NCBI GenBank assembly: GCA_005885165.1
Contig: VAXR01000027.1
Span: forward strand, 1 to 24,814
Origin: Actinomycetota bacterium
Lineage (GTDB): Bacteria; Actinomycetota; Thermoleophilia; Solirubrobacterales; Thermoleophilaceae
Length of the DNA stretch: 24,814 bases
Direction: 5' to 3'
The notes beneath the pieces are model-generated. The model saw nothing but the letters and a program-made list of their open reading frames with translations, searched no databases and was not told where the DNA came from. The translations under genes and the position numbers were made by a program. This document shows, one piece after another, positions 1 through 6,767 of this stretch. Positions within the stretch are counted from its first letter, which is position 1. The number at the start of each line of letters is the position of its first letter.

Positions 1-4
1 CTTC

Positions 5-592
5 ATGCGCGCGCACGGCATGCTCACCCCGAAGTACGCGCGCCTGCTCCTCCGCCTGCTGCGGCGCCGATTCCTCACGCCTACACGTCGCCGCCTGAGG
101 ACCGACGGCATCGCATTCATCGGGCCGAAGGTCACGCTCCAGATCGGCAAGCAAGGGCGGATCGAGCTCGGCCGCTGGGCGTGGCTCGGCGACGGAACGA
201 AGATCCGCTGCCACGAGGGCGTCGTCTCGATCGGCGCGAAGACCGTGCTCGGCCAGGAATGCACGATCTCCGCGTACCAGCACGTGTCGATCGGGCGCGA
301 GTGCGTGATCGCCGACCGCGTGATGCTGATCGACTTCGATCACGGGGTGGTGGAGGTCGACCGGCCCATCCGGCTCCAGGGCATCTACAAGCGCGACGTG
401 CGCGTGGGCAACAACGTCTGGATCGGCTACGGCGCGTGCATCCTGCGCGGGGTGACGATCGGCGACAACGCGATCGTCGGGACGAGCGCGGTAGTGACCA
501 AGGACGTGCCCCCCAACGGCGTAGTCGCCGGCATCCCGGCGCGCGTCGTCCGCATGCGCGAGGAGCCGCCGACTATGCGCTTTGCCGACTAG
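5..592 (+). CDS. Left-handed beta-helix (hexapeptide repeat) acyltransferase
   Basis: This is probably an O-acetyltransferase acting on a sugar or polysaccharide. The 195-residue protein has a basic N-terminus (about residues 1-35). Hexapeptide-repeat coils follow, with typical steps such as VSIGRECVIADRV, RVGNNVWIGYGACIL and GVTIGDNAIVGTSAVV, then the usual closing motif VVAGIPARVVRMR. The His in DFDHG (near residue 114) is a candidate catalytic base. The gene converges on the GT4 gene and their stop codons share the palindrome CTAG at 589-592. The ATG at 5 is used, but the frame is open to the window edge, so the true start may lie upstream. A hexapeptide acyltransferase converging on a methyltransferase/GH57/GT4 operon is also the layout of the mycobacterial MGLP region (Rv3034c position). 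Family confidence is high; the substrate is inferred. Confidence 0.85.
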   Translation: MRAHGMLTPKYARLLLRLLRRRFLTPTRRRLRTDGIAFIGPKVTLQIGKQGRIELGRWAWLGDGTKIRCHEGVVSIGAKTVLGQECTISAYQHVSIGRECVIADRVMLIDFDHGVVEVDRPIRLQGIYKRDVRVGNNVWIGYGACILRGVTIGDNAIVGTSAVVTKDVPPNGVVAGIPARVVRMREEPPTMRFAD

Positions 593-1776
593 CGGGCCGC
601 GGTCTGAGCGCCCGTGAGGTCCTCGTAGACCGCGGCGGCCTGTTCGGCGACGTCGGCCCAGTCGAAGCCGAGCACGTGCTCGGTGGCCTCGGTCACGAGG
701 CGCCCCCGCAAGTCGGCGTCGGTGAGGATCCGCTCGGCCATGCGGGCGAGCGAGGCCGGGTCGCGCGAGCGGAAGCGAAGGCCGACGTCCTCGTTCGGCA
801 CGACCTCGCGGAGCCCGCCGGTGTCCGCCACGAGGCACGGGCAGCCCGACGCCATCGCCTCGAGCGCCACCAGCCCGAACGGCTCGTAGATGGAAGGCAC
901 GACGCACAGGTCGGCGATCCGGTACAGCGAGTGGAGGACGTCGTCGCCGATCCAGCCGAGGAACGTGCCGTGGCCGTCCAGCCCGAGCTCGTTCGCCTGG
1001 GCGCGCAGCTCCTGCTCGTGCGTCCCGGAGCCGGCGACGACGAAGCGCACGTCGGCCAGGCGCTCGATCAGGCCCGGCAGTGCCTCGAGGGCGAGCTGGA
1101 AGCCCTTCTCGTACACGAGCCGCCCCACGAGCAGCACTAGCCGCTCGTGCGGCTCCGCGAACCGGCGCCGCAGCGAGTCGAGGTCCGCCACCGGGATGAG
1201 CTCGCTCGGGTCGATCCCGTTCGGGATCACCCTGATGCGCTCCTCCTCGAGGCCGTAGATGTCCGCCACGTGCTCGCGCATGTAGGCCGAGCAGGTGATC
1301 ACACGATCGGCGCGGTTCGCCATCCAGCGCTCGACGCCGTGGATGTGCGACTGGGGATGCTTGTCGACCCAGCCCTGGTGGCGCCCGTACTCGGTCGCGT
1401 GGATCGTCACCGCGAGCGGGCACCGGAAGCGCTTGGCGAGGTGGTCCCCGGCTACGGCGACCAGCCAGTCGTGGCCGTGCACGACGTCGAACGTGAAGCG
1501 GTCGCCCAGCTCCACCCCCGCGGCCAGCATGTCCGCGTTCATGTGCTCGACCCAAGTCACGAACTCGGCCAGCTCGCGTGGCCGGTCCGGCTCGCGAACC
1601 CGGTGCACGACCACCCCGCGGATCTCCTCCTCCGCGGGCGACTCCTCGTGCCCGCGGGTCAGCACGTGCACGTCGACGCCCTGCGCCACGAGGTTCTCCG
1701 ACAGCTTGCGGACGTGCCGCGCCAGGCCGCCCTCGATGAGCGGCGGGTACTCCCAGGACAGGATCAGGACGCGCAT
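589..1776 (-). CDS. GT4-family glycosyltransferase (glycogen synthase-like, alpha-glucan elongation)
   Basis: This is a GT-B retaining glycosyltransferase of 395 residues. The N-terminus MRVLILSWEYPP with GGLARH at 16-21 is the sugar-acceptor Rossmann start. GRLVYEKG (218-225) supplies the Arg/Lys that contact the donor phosphates, and EPFGLVALE (298-306) is the E-x7-E motif. Known relatives transfer glucose from a nucleotide or maltose-1-phosphate donor to a growing alpha-1,4-glucan. It is the last gene of a minus-strand operon: its ATG lies 9 nt after the GH57 stop with no Shine-Dalgarno sequence, so translation is probably coupled. Mycobacterial Rv3032, the GT4 enzyme of MGLP synthesis, sits in the same order after a GH57 gene. 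A glycogen or general capsule role is an alternative. Confidence 0.88.
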   Translation of the reverse strand: MRVLILSWEYPPLIEGGLARHVRKLSENLVAQGVDVHVLTRGHEESPAEEEIRGVVVHRVREPDRPRELAEFVTWVEHMNADMLAAGVELGDRFTFDVVHGHDWLVAVAGDHLAKRFRCPLAVTIHATEYGRHQGWVDKHPQSHIHGVERWMANRADRVITCSAYMREHVADIYGLEEERIRVIPNGIDPSELIPVADLDSLRRRFAEPHERLVLLVGRLVYEKGFQLALEALPGLIERLADVRFVVAGSGTHEQELRAQANELGLDGHGTFLGWIGDDVLHSLYRIADLCVVPSIYEPFGLVALEAMASGCPCLVADTGGLREVVPNEDVGLRFRSRDPASLARMAERILTDADLRGRLVTEATEHVLGFDWADVAEQAAAVYEDLTGAQTAAR

Positions 1777-1785
1777 CGGAGGTGG

Positions 1786-3255
1786 CTAGGGCGCGAAGAG
1801 AGGCGTGAGATCGACCTCGGGCGCGAGGTTGCGCACGGCGGCATCCGCCACGGAGCCGGAGTCTTTCAGAGCCTCGAGCGCGACGACCAGCTCGCGCGAG
1901 TGCTCACGGACGCGCTCGAGGGGGTAGTCGGCGGCCAGCTCGTGGGTCACCTGGAACGCCCAGTCGCTCGCCTGGAGCGCCAGCAGCTCCCGGACAGCGC
2001 GATCGAGCGCCGGGCCGCGCGTGCGCGTGGCCGCGGCGACCGCGACCGTCTCTACCTCCGCCCGGCGCGCCGAAAAGGCGATCTCGGCAACGCGGGCGGA
2101 GTCCCACGTTGAGAGGTCCTTGCCCTCCCCCCACGTCGAATCGGCGATCGGCCGCCCCACGGGCTCGATGCGCTCGAGCGCGTCCGGAAGCGTGGCGAGC
2201 GGGACCCCCTGGAGGCGCGCCTCGTCGATCACGAACTGGAGCCAGGCGACGCCCTCGTACCACCAGTGCCCGAGCAGCTCCGCGTCGAGCGCGCAGCACA
2301 GGAGCCCGGGGCGGTCGCGGTCGGCGCGGTAGGCGTCGAGGCGGGACGCGGCGTGCGCGACGAACTCTCGCGCGTGCGAGCGGGCCAGCACCAGCGCCTC
2401 CCAGTGCCGGTAGGGCTCGCCGCCGTTGTTCCACGGACGCAGGTCGTGGACGGTCCGGCCGTGGTAGTTGCGGTACGTCGGGTGCGCGGGATAGCCCTTC
2501 GGATCCCAGACCAGCGAGATCAGGTCCCAGTCGATCGGCACCGCCACGGGCCCGGCCGCGGTGGCGATCGGCTCGAGCTGGTCGAACGACGCCAGCCCGA
2601 GCGCGTTCGTCTGGTCGATGCAGAAGGTCCGCACGCCGTACTCGGCCAGCTCACGCTCCAGCCCCTCGCGGTACGCGCACTCGGGGAGCCAGAAGCCGCC
2701 GGACCAGCCGTCCCCGAAGCGGCGCTCGTGAGAGCGCACGCCGGTGCCGACCTGCAGCCGCAGCCCGGCGTCGGTGGCCAGCAGCGGGAGCACTGCGTGG
2801 GTGGCCGCGCTCGTCCAGAGCTCCACCGGGCCGCGCAGGCTGAGGTCGCGGAATGCGGGCAGGAGGCGGCCATCGAGCTCCACGAAGGCGCGATCAGCCT
2901 CCCGGTAGTCGCTCGCCGCGCGGCGCACCTCGGCCGCCAGCGCGTGCTCGCCGGCCGCCTCCAGCCCCTCCGCGTCCTCGACGTGGATGGGCGCGCGGAC
3001 CTCGCGCAGGAAGCGGAGGTACCGCTCGCCGGCCTCGCCCTCGAGCGCCTCGAGCTGGTCGCAGAGGACGGGCGTCAGCCCGACGGTCACCGGCGCGCTG
3101 CGAAGCGCACGCAGGAGAGGCAGGTACACGCATGCCATCGCCTCCCACAGCCATTCCTCGCCGAAGGGCCAGGTGCCGAAGCCCTCCACGTAGGGCATGT
3201 GGCTGTGGAGGACGAGCGCGAGCGCCCCGCGCTCCGAGCCCCGCGTGCCGCTCAT
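1786..3255 (-). CDS. GH57 1,4-alpha-glucan branching enzyme
   Basis: The 489-residue protein is of GH57/DUF1957 type and probably makes alpha-1,6 branches in an alpha-1,4-glucan. HSHMPY (17-22) is family motif 1. WLPECAY (189-195) contains the predicted nucleophile Glu192. LDAELLGHWWYEG (323-335) contains the predicted acid/base Asp324 and is typical of branching enzymes rather than amylases. A helical C-terminal region follows. The ATG at 3255 is chosen because motif 1 then lies at the usual distance from the N-terminus and because it overlaps the stop of the preceding methyltransferase by 4 bp (ATGA). The gene is flanked by a methyltransferase and a GT4 enzyme, the order of mycobacterial Rv3030-Rv3031-Rv3032. 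No key residue is missing. Confidence 0.92.
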   Translation of the reverse strand: MSGTRGSERGALALVLHSHMPYVEGFGTWPFGEEWLWEAMACVYLPLLRALRSAPVTVGLTPVLCDQLEALEGEAGERYLRFLREVRAPIHVEDAEGLEAAGEHALAAEVRRAASDYREADRAFVELDGRLLPAFRDLSLRGPVELWTSAATHAVLPLLATDAGLRLQVGTGVRSHERRFGDGWSGGFWLPECAYREGLERELAEYGVRTFCIDQTNALGLASFDQLEPIATAAGPVAVPIDWDLISLVWDPKGYPAHPTYRNYHGRTVHDLRPWNNGGEPYRHWEALVLARSHAREFVAHAASRLDAYRADRDRPGLLCCALDAELLGHWWYEGVAWLQFVIDEARLQGVPLATLPDALERIEPVGRPIADSTWGEGKDLSTWDSARVAEIAFSARRAEVETVAVAAATRTRGPALDRAVRELLALQASDWAFQVTHELAADYPLERVREHSRELVVALEALKDSGSVADAAVRNLAPEVDLTPLFAP

Positions 3256-3971
3256 CGAAGGACCGCCTGGAAGTCGAGCGCTCGATCGAGCGGTCCGGGC
3301 CGCAACGCGAAGTCGCGCTCGCCGATCCCCGGGATGAAACGGTCGTAGAAGGCCTCGGTGATGCCCAAGGCCGGGTGAACGCGGTCCCAGCCGAGGCGGA
3401 TCGCCAGCTCGTGGATCCGCAGCTTGCGCGCATGGAAGAGGCCGAGCAGCTCGACGCGCTCGAAGCTCGCCTCGCACAGCGCACGGAACTCCTCCGACCG
3501 GTACTCGCGGACGTGCCACGGGTTGTCTGACTTCTCGGCGCCCGGCGGCGCGAGCGTCAGGACGTTGGGAGTGGAGACATACGCGGTGCCGCCCGGACGC
3601 AGGAGCTCGCGGAAGCGGTCGAGCACCGCGCCCGGATCGCTCAGGTGCTCGACCGTCTGGAGGAAGACGATCGCGTCGCAGGGCTCGTCGTAGGACTCGA
3701 CCAGATCGCGCACGAAGCGGACACCAGGACGCGAGTACTTGAGTCGGGCGTGCTCGTGGGCCTCCGGGTTCGCGTCGACGCCGGTCACCCGCGCCGCGCG
3801 CTGCGCGAGCACCGCGGTGCCGTAACCCTCCCCGCACGCCATGTCGACGACGTCGAGGCCGCGGCAGCGATTCGCCACCCAGCGGTACACCGCGAGATGC
3901 CGGCGGTACCAGTAGTTCTCCGCCGGCACATCCGGAAGCGTTCGCTCACCGGTCAGCGAGAGGGGCGGCAC
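3252..3971 (-). CDS. SAM-dependent class I methyltransferase (MGLP-locus type)
   Basis: With a GTG start at 3971 the protein has 239 residues. VVDMACGEGYGT (41-52) is motif I of the SAM-binding Rossmann fold, DAIVFLQTVEHL is motif IV, and LLRPGGTAYVSTPN is the post-motif strand. The segment LTGERTLP with ENYWYRRH near the N-terminus resembles the conserved opening of the Rv3030 group. An ATG at 4130 is open in this frame, but using it would run through the divergent methyltransferase start, so I prefer the GTG. The stop overlaps the GH57 start by 4 bp, which indicates translational coupling. Inferred role: methylation of the alpha-glucan or of its precursor. Confidence 0.85.
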   Translation of the reverse strand: MPPLSLTGERTLPDVPAENYWYRRHLAVYRWVANRCRGLDVVDMACGEGYGTAVLAQRAARVTGVDANPEAHEHARLKYSRPGVRFVRDLVESYDEPCDAIVFLQTVEHLSDPGAVLDRFRELLRPGGTAYVSTPNVLTLAPPGAEKSDNPWHVREYRSEEFRALCEASFERVELLGLFHARKLRIHELAIRLGWDRVHPALGITEAFYDRFIPGIGERDFALRPGPLDRALDFQAVLR

Positions 3972-4092
3972 CCCCGCGGGCTGGTCCTGCTGCGTATAGG
4001 TCGCAGGAACGGCCAACGCGGCGCGCGAGCATAGCGAGGCGGAGCGATTGCCACGAGGCGGGTCGCCATTGCCGCGATATCGTCCGCGCCCC

Positions 4093-5055
4093 GTGGCAAG
4101 CGCCTGGGCCGAGGAGATCAAGGAGCACAACGCCCGCTACCACGATCTCGCGGCTTACGACTACGACGACAAGTGGGGCATCTCCTACGGCGGGCTGGGA
4201 CGCGCGCAGGTGCTCGGGAAGGTCCGGCGCGCGCTTGGTGAGGAGGCGACCGGCCTCGGGCGCGCGCTCGAGATCGGGGCGGGCACCGGCTACTTCTCGC
4301 TGAACCTGCTCCTGGCCGGGGCGATCGACTCCGCCGTCGCCACCGACATCTCGCAGGGGATGCTCGACGAGCTCTCGGACACGGCGCGCCGGCTCGACCT
4401 GGCCGTCGAGACGCACCGGTGCGACGCCACCGAGCTGCCGTTCGACGACGGCGAGTTCGACCTCGTGATCGGGCACGCCGTCCTCCACCACCTTCCGGAC
4501 CTCGACGCGGCGTTTGATCAGTTTCGGCGCGTGCTGCGCCCCGGCGGGCGGCTCGTTTTCTGCGGCGAGCCCTCGCGGCACGGCGATCGCCTCGCCTCCG
4601 TGCCCAAGCGCGCCGCGCTGGCGGTCGCGCCCGTCTGGCGGCGCCTGATCGGGGCTCGCCGCCGGATCGAGCTGGCGGCCGGCAACGATGAGGCCCGCGA
4701 GCTGTGGCTCGAGCACGTGGTCGACGTCCACGCATTCACGCCAGGCGAGCTCTCGACCGTGGCGGCTCGCGCCGGCTTCGTCGACGTGCGGGTGCATGGG
4801 GAGGAGCTGGTGGCGGGCTGGTTCGGATGGCTGAACCGCACGCTCGAGTCCACCGCCGAGAAGGCGGACATCCCGATGCTCTGGTTCCAGTGGGCGCACC
4901 GCGGCTACCTCACCCTGAAGGAGCTCGACACCGCGCTCCTCGAGCCGCGCCTGCCGCCGGCGATCTTCTACAACCTGCTGGTCTCGGCGCGTTCGCCGGC
5001 CACAGCGCGCTCAGCGGGCGAAGCGGCCTACGCCGTCACGGCCTCCGCGGATTAG
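4093..5055 (+). CDS. SAM-dependent class I methyltransferase, divergent from the glucan operon
   Basis: With a GTG start at 4093 the protein has 320 residues. RALEIGAGTGYFS is motif I, DISQGMLDEL follows the acidic motif II strand, FDLVIGHAVLHHLPD is motif IV, and VLRPGGRLVFCGEP is typical of the Methyltransf_11 fold. The roughly 120-residue C-terminal part (HAFTPGELSTVAARAGF onward) is probably a substrate cap. A TTG at 4048 is also open but would add a low-complexity Arg/Pro leader. A possible -10 (TATCGT, 4078-4083) lies 9 nt before the GTG and there is no Shine-Dalgarno, so the mRNA may start almost at the codon. It diverges from the methyltransferase/GH57/GT4 operon across about 120 bp, which suggests a related sugar or lipid substrate. 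The substrate itself is unknown. Confidence 0.82.
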   Translation: MASAWAEEIKEHNARYHDLAAYDYDDKWGISYGGLGRAQVLGKVRRALGEEATGLGRALEIGAGTGYFSLNLLLAGAIDSAVATDISQGMLDELSDTARRLDLAVETHRCDATELPFDDGEFDLVIGHAVLHHLPDLDAAFDQFRRVLRPGGRLVFCGEPSRHGDRLASVPKRAALAVAPVWRRLIGARRRIELAAGNDEARELWLEHVVDVHAFTPGELSTVAARAGFVDVRVHGEELVAGWFGWLNRTLESTAEKADIPMLWFQWAHRGYLTLKELDTALLEPRLPPAIFYNLLVSARSPATARSAGEAAYAVTASAD

Positions 5056-5088
5056 CTTCCAGTAGCGGTCAATTCGATCCGCGCTGGA

Positions 5089-5100
5089 TAGCCTGGGCGT
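5089..5100 (+). promoter_or_regulatory. Leaderless-type -10 of the LON-domain gene
   Basis: The hexamer TAGCCT (5089-5094) fits the actinobacterial TANNNT consensus and is followed by exactly 6 nt and then the ATG at 5101. This puts the predicted +1 on the start codon. No Shine-Dalgarno and no clear -35 are seen. Confidence 0.45.
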
Positions 5101-5721
5101 ATGTCAGAGCTCGAGGAGAGCTTCCCGCTGTTCCCGCTTGAACTCGTGCTCCTGCCGCACGAGGTCGTGCCGCTGCACATCTTCGAGGAGCGCTACAAGC
5201 TGATGATCGGATCGTGCCTCGAGCAGGACTCCGAGTTCGGGATCCTCTGGCTCTCGGACGACGGGCTTCGCGAGGTCGGCTGCTCCGCGCGGGTCGCGCA
5301 GGTGCTCGAGCGGGCCGAGGACGGCCGGATGAACATCCTCGCCCAGGGAGGACGGCCGTTCCGGCTCGACCGCCGCATTGAGGAGCTGCCGTACCCCGCG
5401 GGAGACGTCGAGTTCCTCGACGACGACTACGAGGACGAGGATTCCGACGTGCTCGAAACCGCGCGCGAGCGCTACGCCAACCTCGTCGAGCACGTGACGG
5501 ACGAGCGCCCCAGCGAGGACCAGCTCGCGGAGCTCGGCGCGTACGGGATGGCGGCCACGATCGAGCTGTCACCGGCGCCGAAGCAGGCGCTGCTCGAGGA
5601 ACGGTCCGAGGCGGCTCGCCTCCGGGTCGTCAGCGAGCTGTTCGAGCTCGCCCGCCGGCAGCTCGAGCAGGCCGAGCGCGCGCAGGAGCTGGCCCGCTCG
5701 AACGGCAAGGTCCGCCTCTAA
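5101..5721 (+). CDS. LON substrate-binding domain protein (stand-alone Lon N-terminal domain)
   Basis: The 206-residue protein opens with FPLFPLELVLLPHEVVPLHIFEERY, the hallmark of the Lon protease N-terminal (PUA-like) domain. The beta-barrel part, with FGILWLSDDG, RVAQVLE and GGRPFRLDRR, covers about residues 8-105. A helical bundle follows and ends in a Gln/Glu/Arg-rich coiled-coil-like tail (about 175-206). There is no AAA+ or Ser-Lys protease domain, so it is not Lon itself. Such stand-alone proteins are widespread in actinobacteria and probably bind unfolded or specific protein substrates; their role is poorly defined. The gene ends 3 nt before the convergent lipoprotein gene. Family assignment is firm and function uncertain. 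Confidence 0.85.
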   Translation: MSELEESFPLFPLELVLLPHEVVPLHIFEERYKLMIGSCLEQDSEFGILWLSDDGLREVGCSARVAQVLERAEDGRMNILAQGGRPFRLDRRIEELPYPAGDVEFLDDDYEDEDSDVLETARERYANLVEHVTDERPSEDQLAELGAYGMAATIELSPAPKQALLEERSEAARLRVVSELFELARRQLEQAERAQELARSNGKVRL

Positions 5722-5724
5722 GGA

Positions 5725-6126
5725 TCAACGGCAAAGCTGCCGTTCCAGCTCGATCGCGAGCAGCGTCGCCCGCCCGATGGCCGTCGGCAGCCGCGGCGCG
5801 CCCTCGCTCCAGCTGACCGTCCCGTCCTGCGACCTCGCGACGAACCCGCGCGCCCCCGCGATGGCGCCGGGGAACGTGGCGGCCTTCTTCGCGAGCGGTC
5901 GGAGCAGCCGCTTGTCCTCCCGCGCCGCGAGTAGCTGCTGGTTCTCGATCGTCACGAGCCGCCCTCCGTTGCAGCTGGCGCGTCCGTCGTCGGTGATCCG
6001 CAGCTGGTCGTGCACGTTGCCCGCGCCTCCGGATATCTCGAGCGCGAGCAGATCGCCGGCGGTCCCTCCGCAGCCAGCCAGTCCGAGCGCCCCTGCGACG
6101 AGGGCAATGCCCGCGGCCCGCCTCAT
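5725..6126 (-). CDS. Small secreted lipoprotein, unknown function
   Basis: The protein has 133 residues. The N-terminus (MRR, a hydrophobic stretch AAGIALVAGALG, then LAGC with Cys19) is a textbook lipoprotein signal peptide with a lipobox, so the mature protein should be lipid-anchored outside the membrane. The remaining roughly 114 residues look like a small beta-rich domain: QLRITDDGRASCNGG, LVTIENQQLLAAREDKRLLRPLAKK and VARSQDGTVSWSEG. They include one further internal Cys and another near the end (RQLCR) that could form a disulfide. The ATG overlaps the stop of the DsrE-like gene by 4 bp (ATGA), so the two are probably translated together. I do not recognise the mature domain. Confidence 0.75.
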   Translation of the reverse strand: MRRAAGIALVAGALGLAGCGGTAGDLLALEISGGAGNVHDQLRITDDGRASCNGGRLVTIENQQLLAAREDKRLLRPLAKKAATFPGAIAGARGFVARSQDGTVSWSEGAPRLPTAIGRATLLAIELERQLCR

Positions 6127-6533
6127 ACGAAGATGAGCCGGGCTCCGGCCGTCTCGCGCAGGAAGCGCGGCGTGGACATCACGCCGGCGAGCCGCTCCTC
6201 CACCTGCGCTTCCGTGAGGGCCATCGTCTCGACCGACGCCGAGCACGCGTAGACGTCGAGCTGCTCGAGGTCCAGTGCGGTGTCCCGCAGCTCGCCGAGG
6301 GAGCGCCCGAACGTCTCGCGCCCCGCCCACGAGAGCGACGGCGTCGCCTCGGGCTCCTGAGCGCGGCGGGCGAGGTCGGGATCGAGCAGGAGATCGAGCG
6401 CCGCGAAGCCGGCCAGCGCGGCGGCGCGCTCGCCGTCGGACGCAGCGGACACCAGCATCGACAGCCCCGAGTAGAGCCGCTCGAGCTCGCCGGCGGACAG
6501 GACGGCTGCGAGCGCGTAGGAGCCGGGAGGCAC
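6123..6533 (-). CDS. DsrE-family sulfur-relay-like protein
   Basis: The 136-residue protein starts at a GTG at 6533. Its second half has the DsrE/DsrF signature: a buried strand ending in LDVYACSASVETM with Cys97 at the position of the persulfide-carrying cysteine, then AQVEERLAGVMSTPRFLRETAGARLIFV, a helix leading into the last strand. The N-terminal half (SAGELERLYSGLSMLVSAASDGERAAALAGFAALDLLL) matches the first alpha/beta unit of DsrE2-type proteins. It diverges from tusA with only 9 nt between start codons, and TusA and DsrE proteins are established partners in persulfide transfer. Translation runs into the downstream lipoprotein gene through an ATGA overlap. Family assignment is fairly confident; sulfur transfer is inferred from Cys97 and the neighbour. 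Confidence 0.75.
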   Translation of the reverse strand: MPPGSYALAAVLSAGELERLYSGLSMLVSAASDGERAAALAGFAALDLLLDPDLARRAQEPEATPSLSWAGRETFGRSLGELRDTALDLEQLDVYACSASVETMALTEAQVEERLAGVMSTPRFLRETAGARLIFV

Positions 6534-6545
6534 AATCCGATTGTG
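6531..6545. promoter_or_regulatory. Palindromic bidirectional leaderless promoter candidate (DsrE-like gene and tusA)
   Basis: CACAATCCGATTGTG is a perfect inverted repeat with 7-bp arms around one central base. On each strand it reads CACAAT, 6 nt, then the GTG start codon. If CACAAT is the -10 hexamer (it shares A at position 2 and AAT at the end with TATAAT), both +1 positions fall on the two GTG codons at 6543 (+) and 6533 (-). Each -10 would then contain the other gene's start codon. The symmetry is seen directly; promoter function is inferred. Confidence 0.5.
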
Positions 6546-6767
6546 ACGACGGTCGACGCCAGAGGGCTCGCATGCCCTCTCCCGCTCCTGATGGCGAAGC
6601 GCGCCATGGCCGAGGTCCCGCCGGGCGAGACGCTGCTCGTGCTCGCCACGGATCCGGAGGCGCCAATCGACCTGAGCGCCTGGGCCGCGGGGAAGGGGCA
6701 CGGCTACGAGGAGCGCGAACGCGACGGGTTCAGCGAGTTCGCGCTCACGCGCTCGCTACTCGACTAG
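6543..6767 (+). CDS. tusA: TusA-family sulfur carrier protein
   Basis: The 74-residue protein has the TusA/SirA signature DARGLACPLPLLMAKRAM near its start. Cys11 in the CPxP motif is the persulfide-carrying residue in known TusA proteins. The rest follows the family's two-layer fold: EVPPGETLLVLATDPEAPIDLSAWA, then GHGYEERERDGFSEFALTRS. TusA proteins pass sulfur from a cysteine desulfurase to tRNA thiolation, molybdenum cofactor or sulfur-oxidation systems. Which pathway applies here is unclear, though a DsrE-like gene is directly divergent and moeA lies in the same window. The GTG start at 6543 is set by the sequence opening and the promoter geometry. The 3' end overlaps the convergent gamma-glutamyltransferase gene by 12 bp. 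Confidence 0.9.
   Translation: MTTVDARGLACPLPLLMAKRAMAEVPPGETLLVLATDPEAPIDLSAWAAGKGHGYEERERDGFSEFALTRSLLD

Noticed and set aside
1786..3837. A 683-codon minus-strand frame as a longer GH57 protein.
   Set aside because: The extra N-terminal part is antisense-frame sequence within the methyltransferase gene. Homology and the ATGA overlap place the start at 3255.
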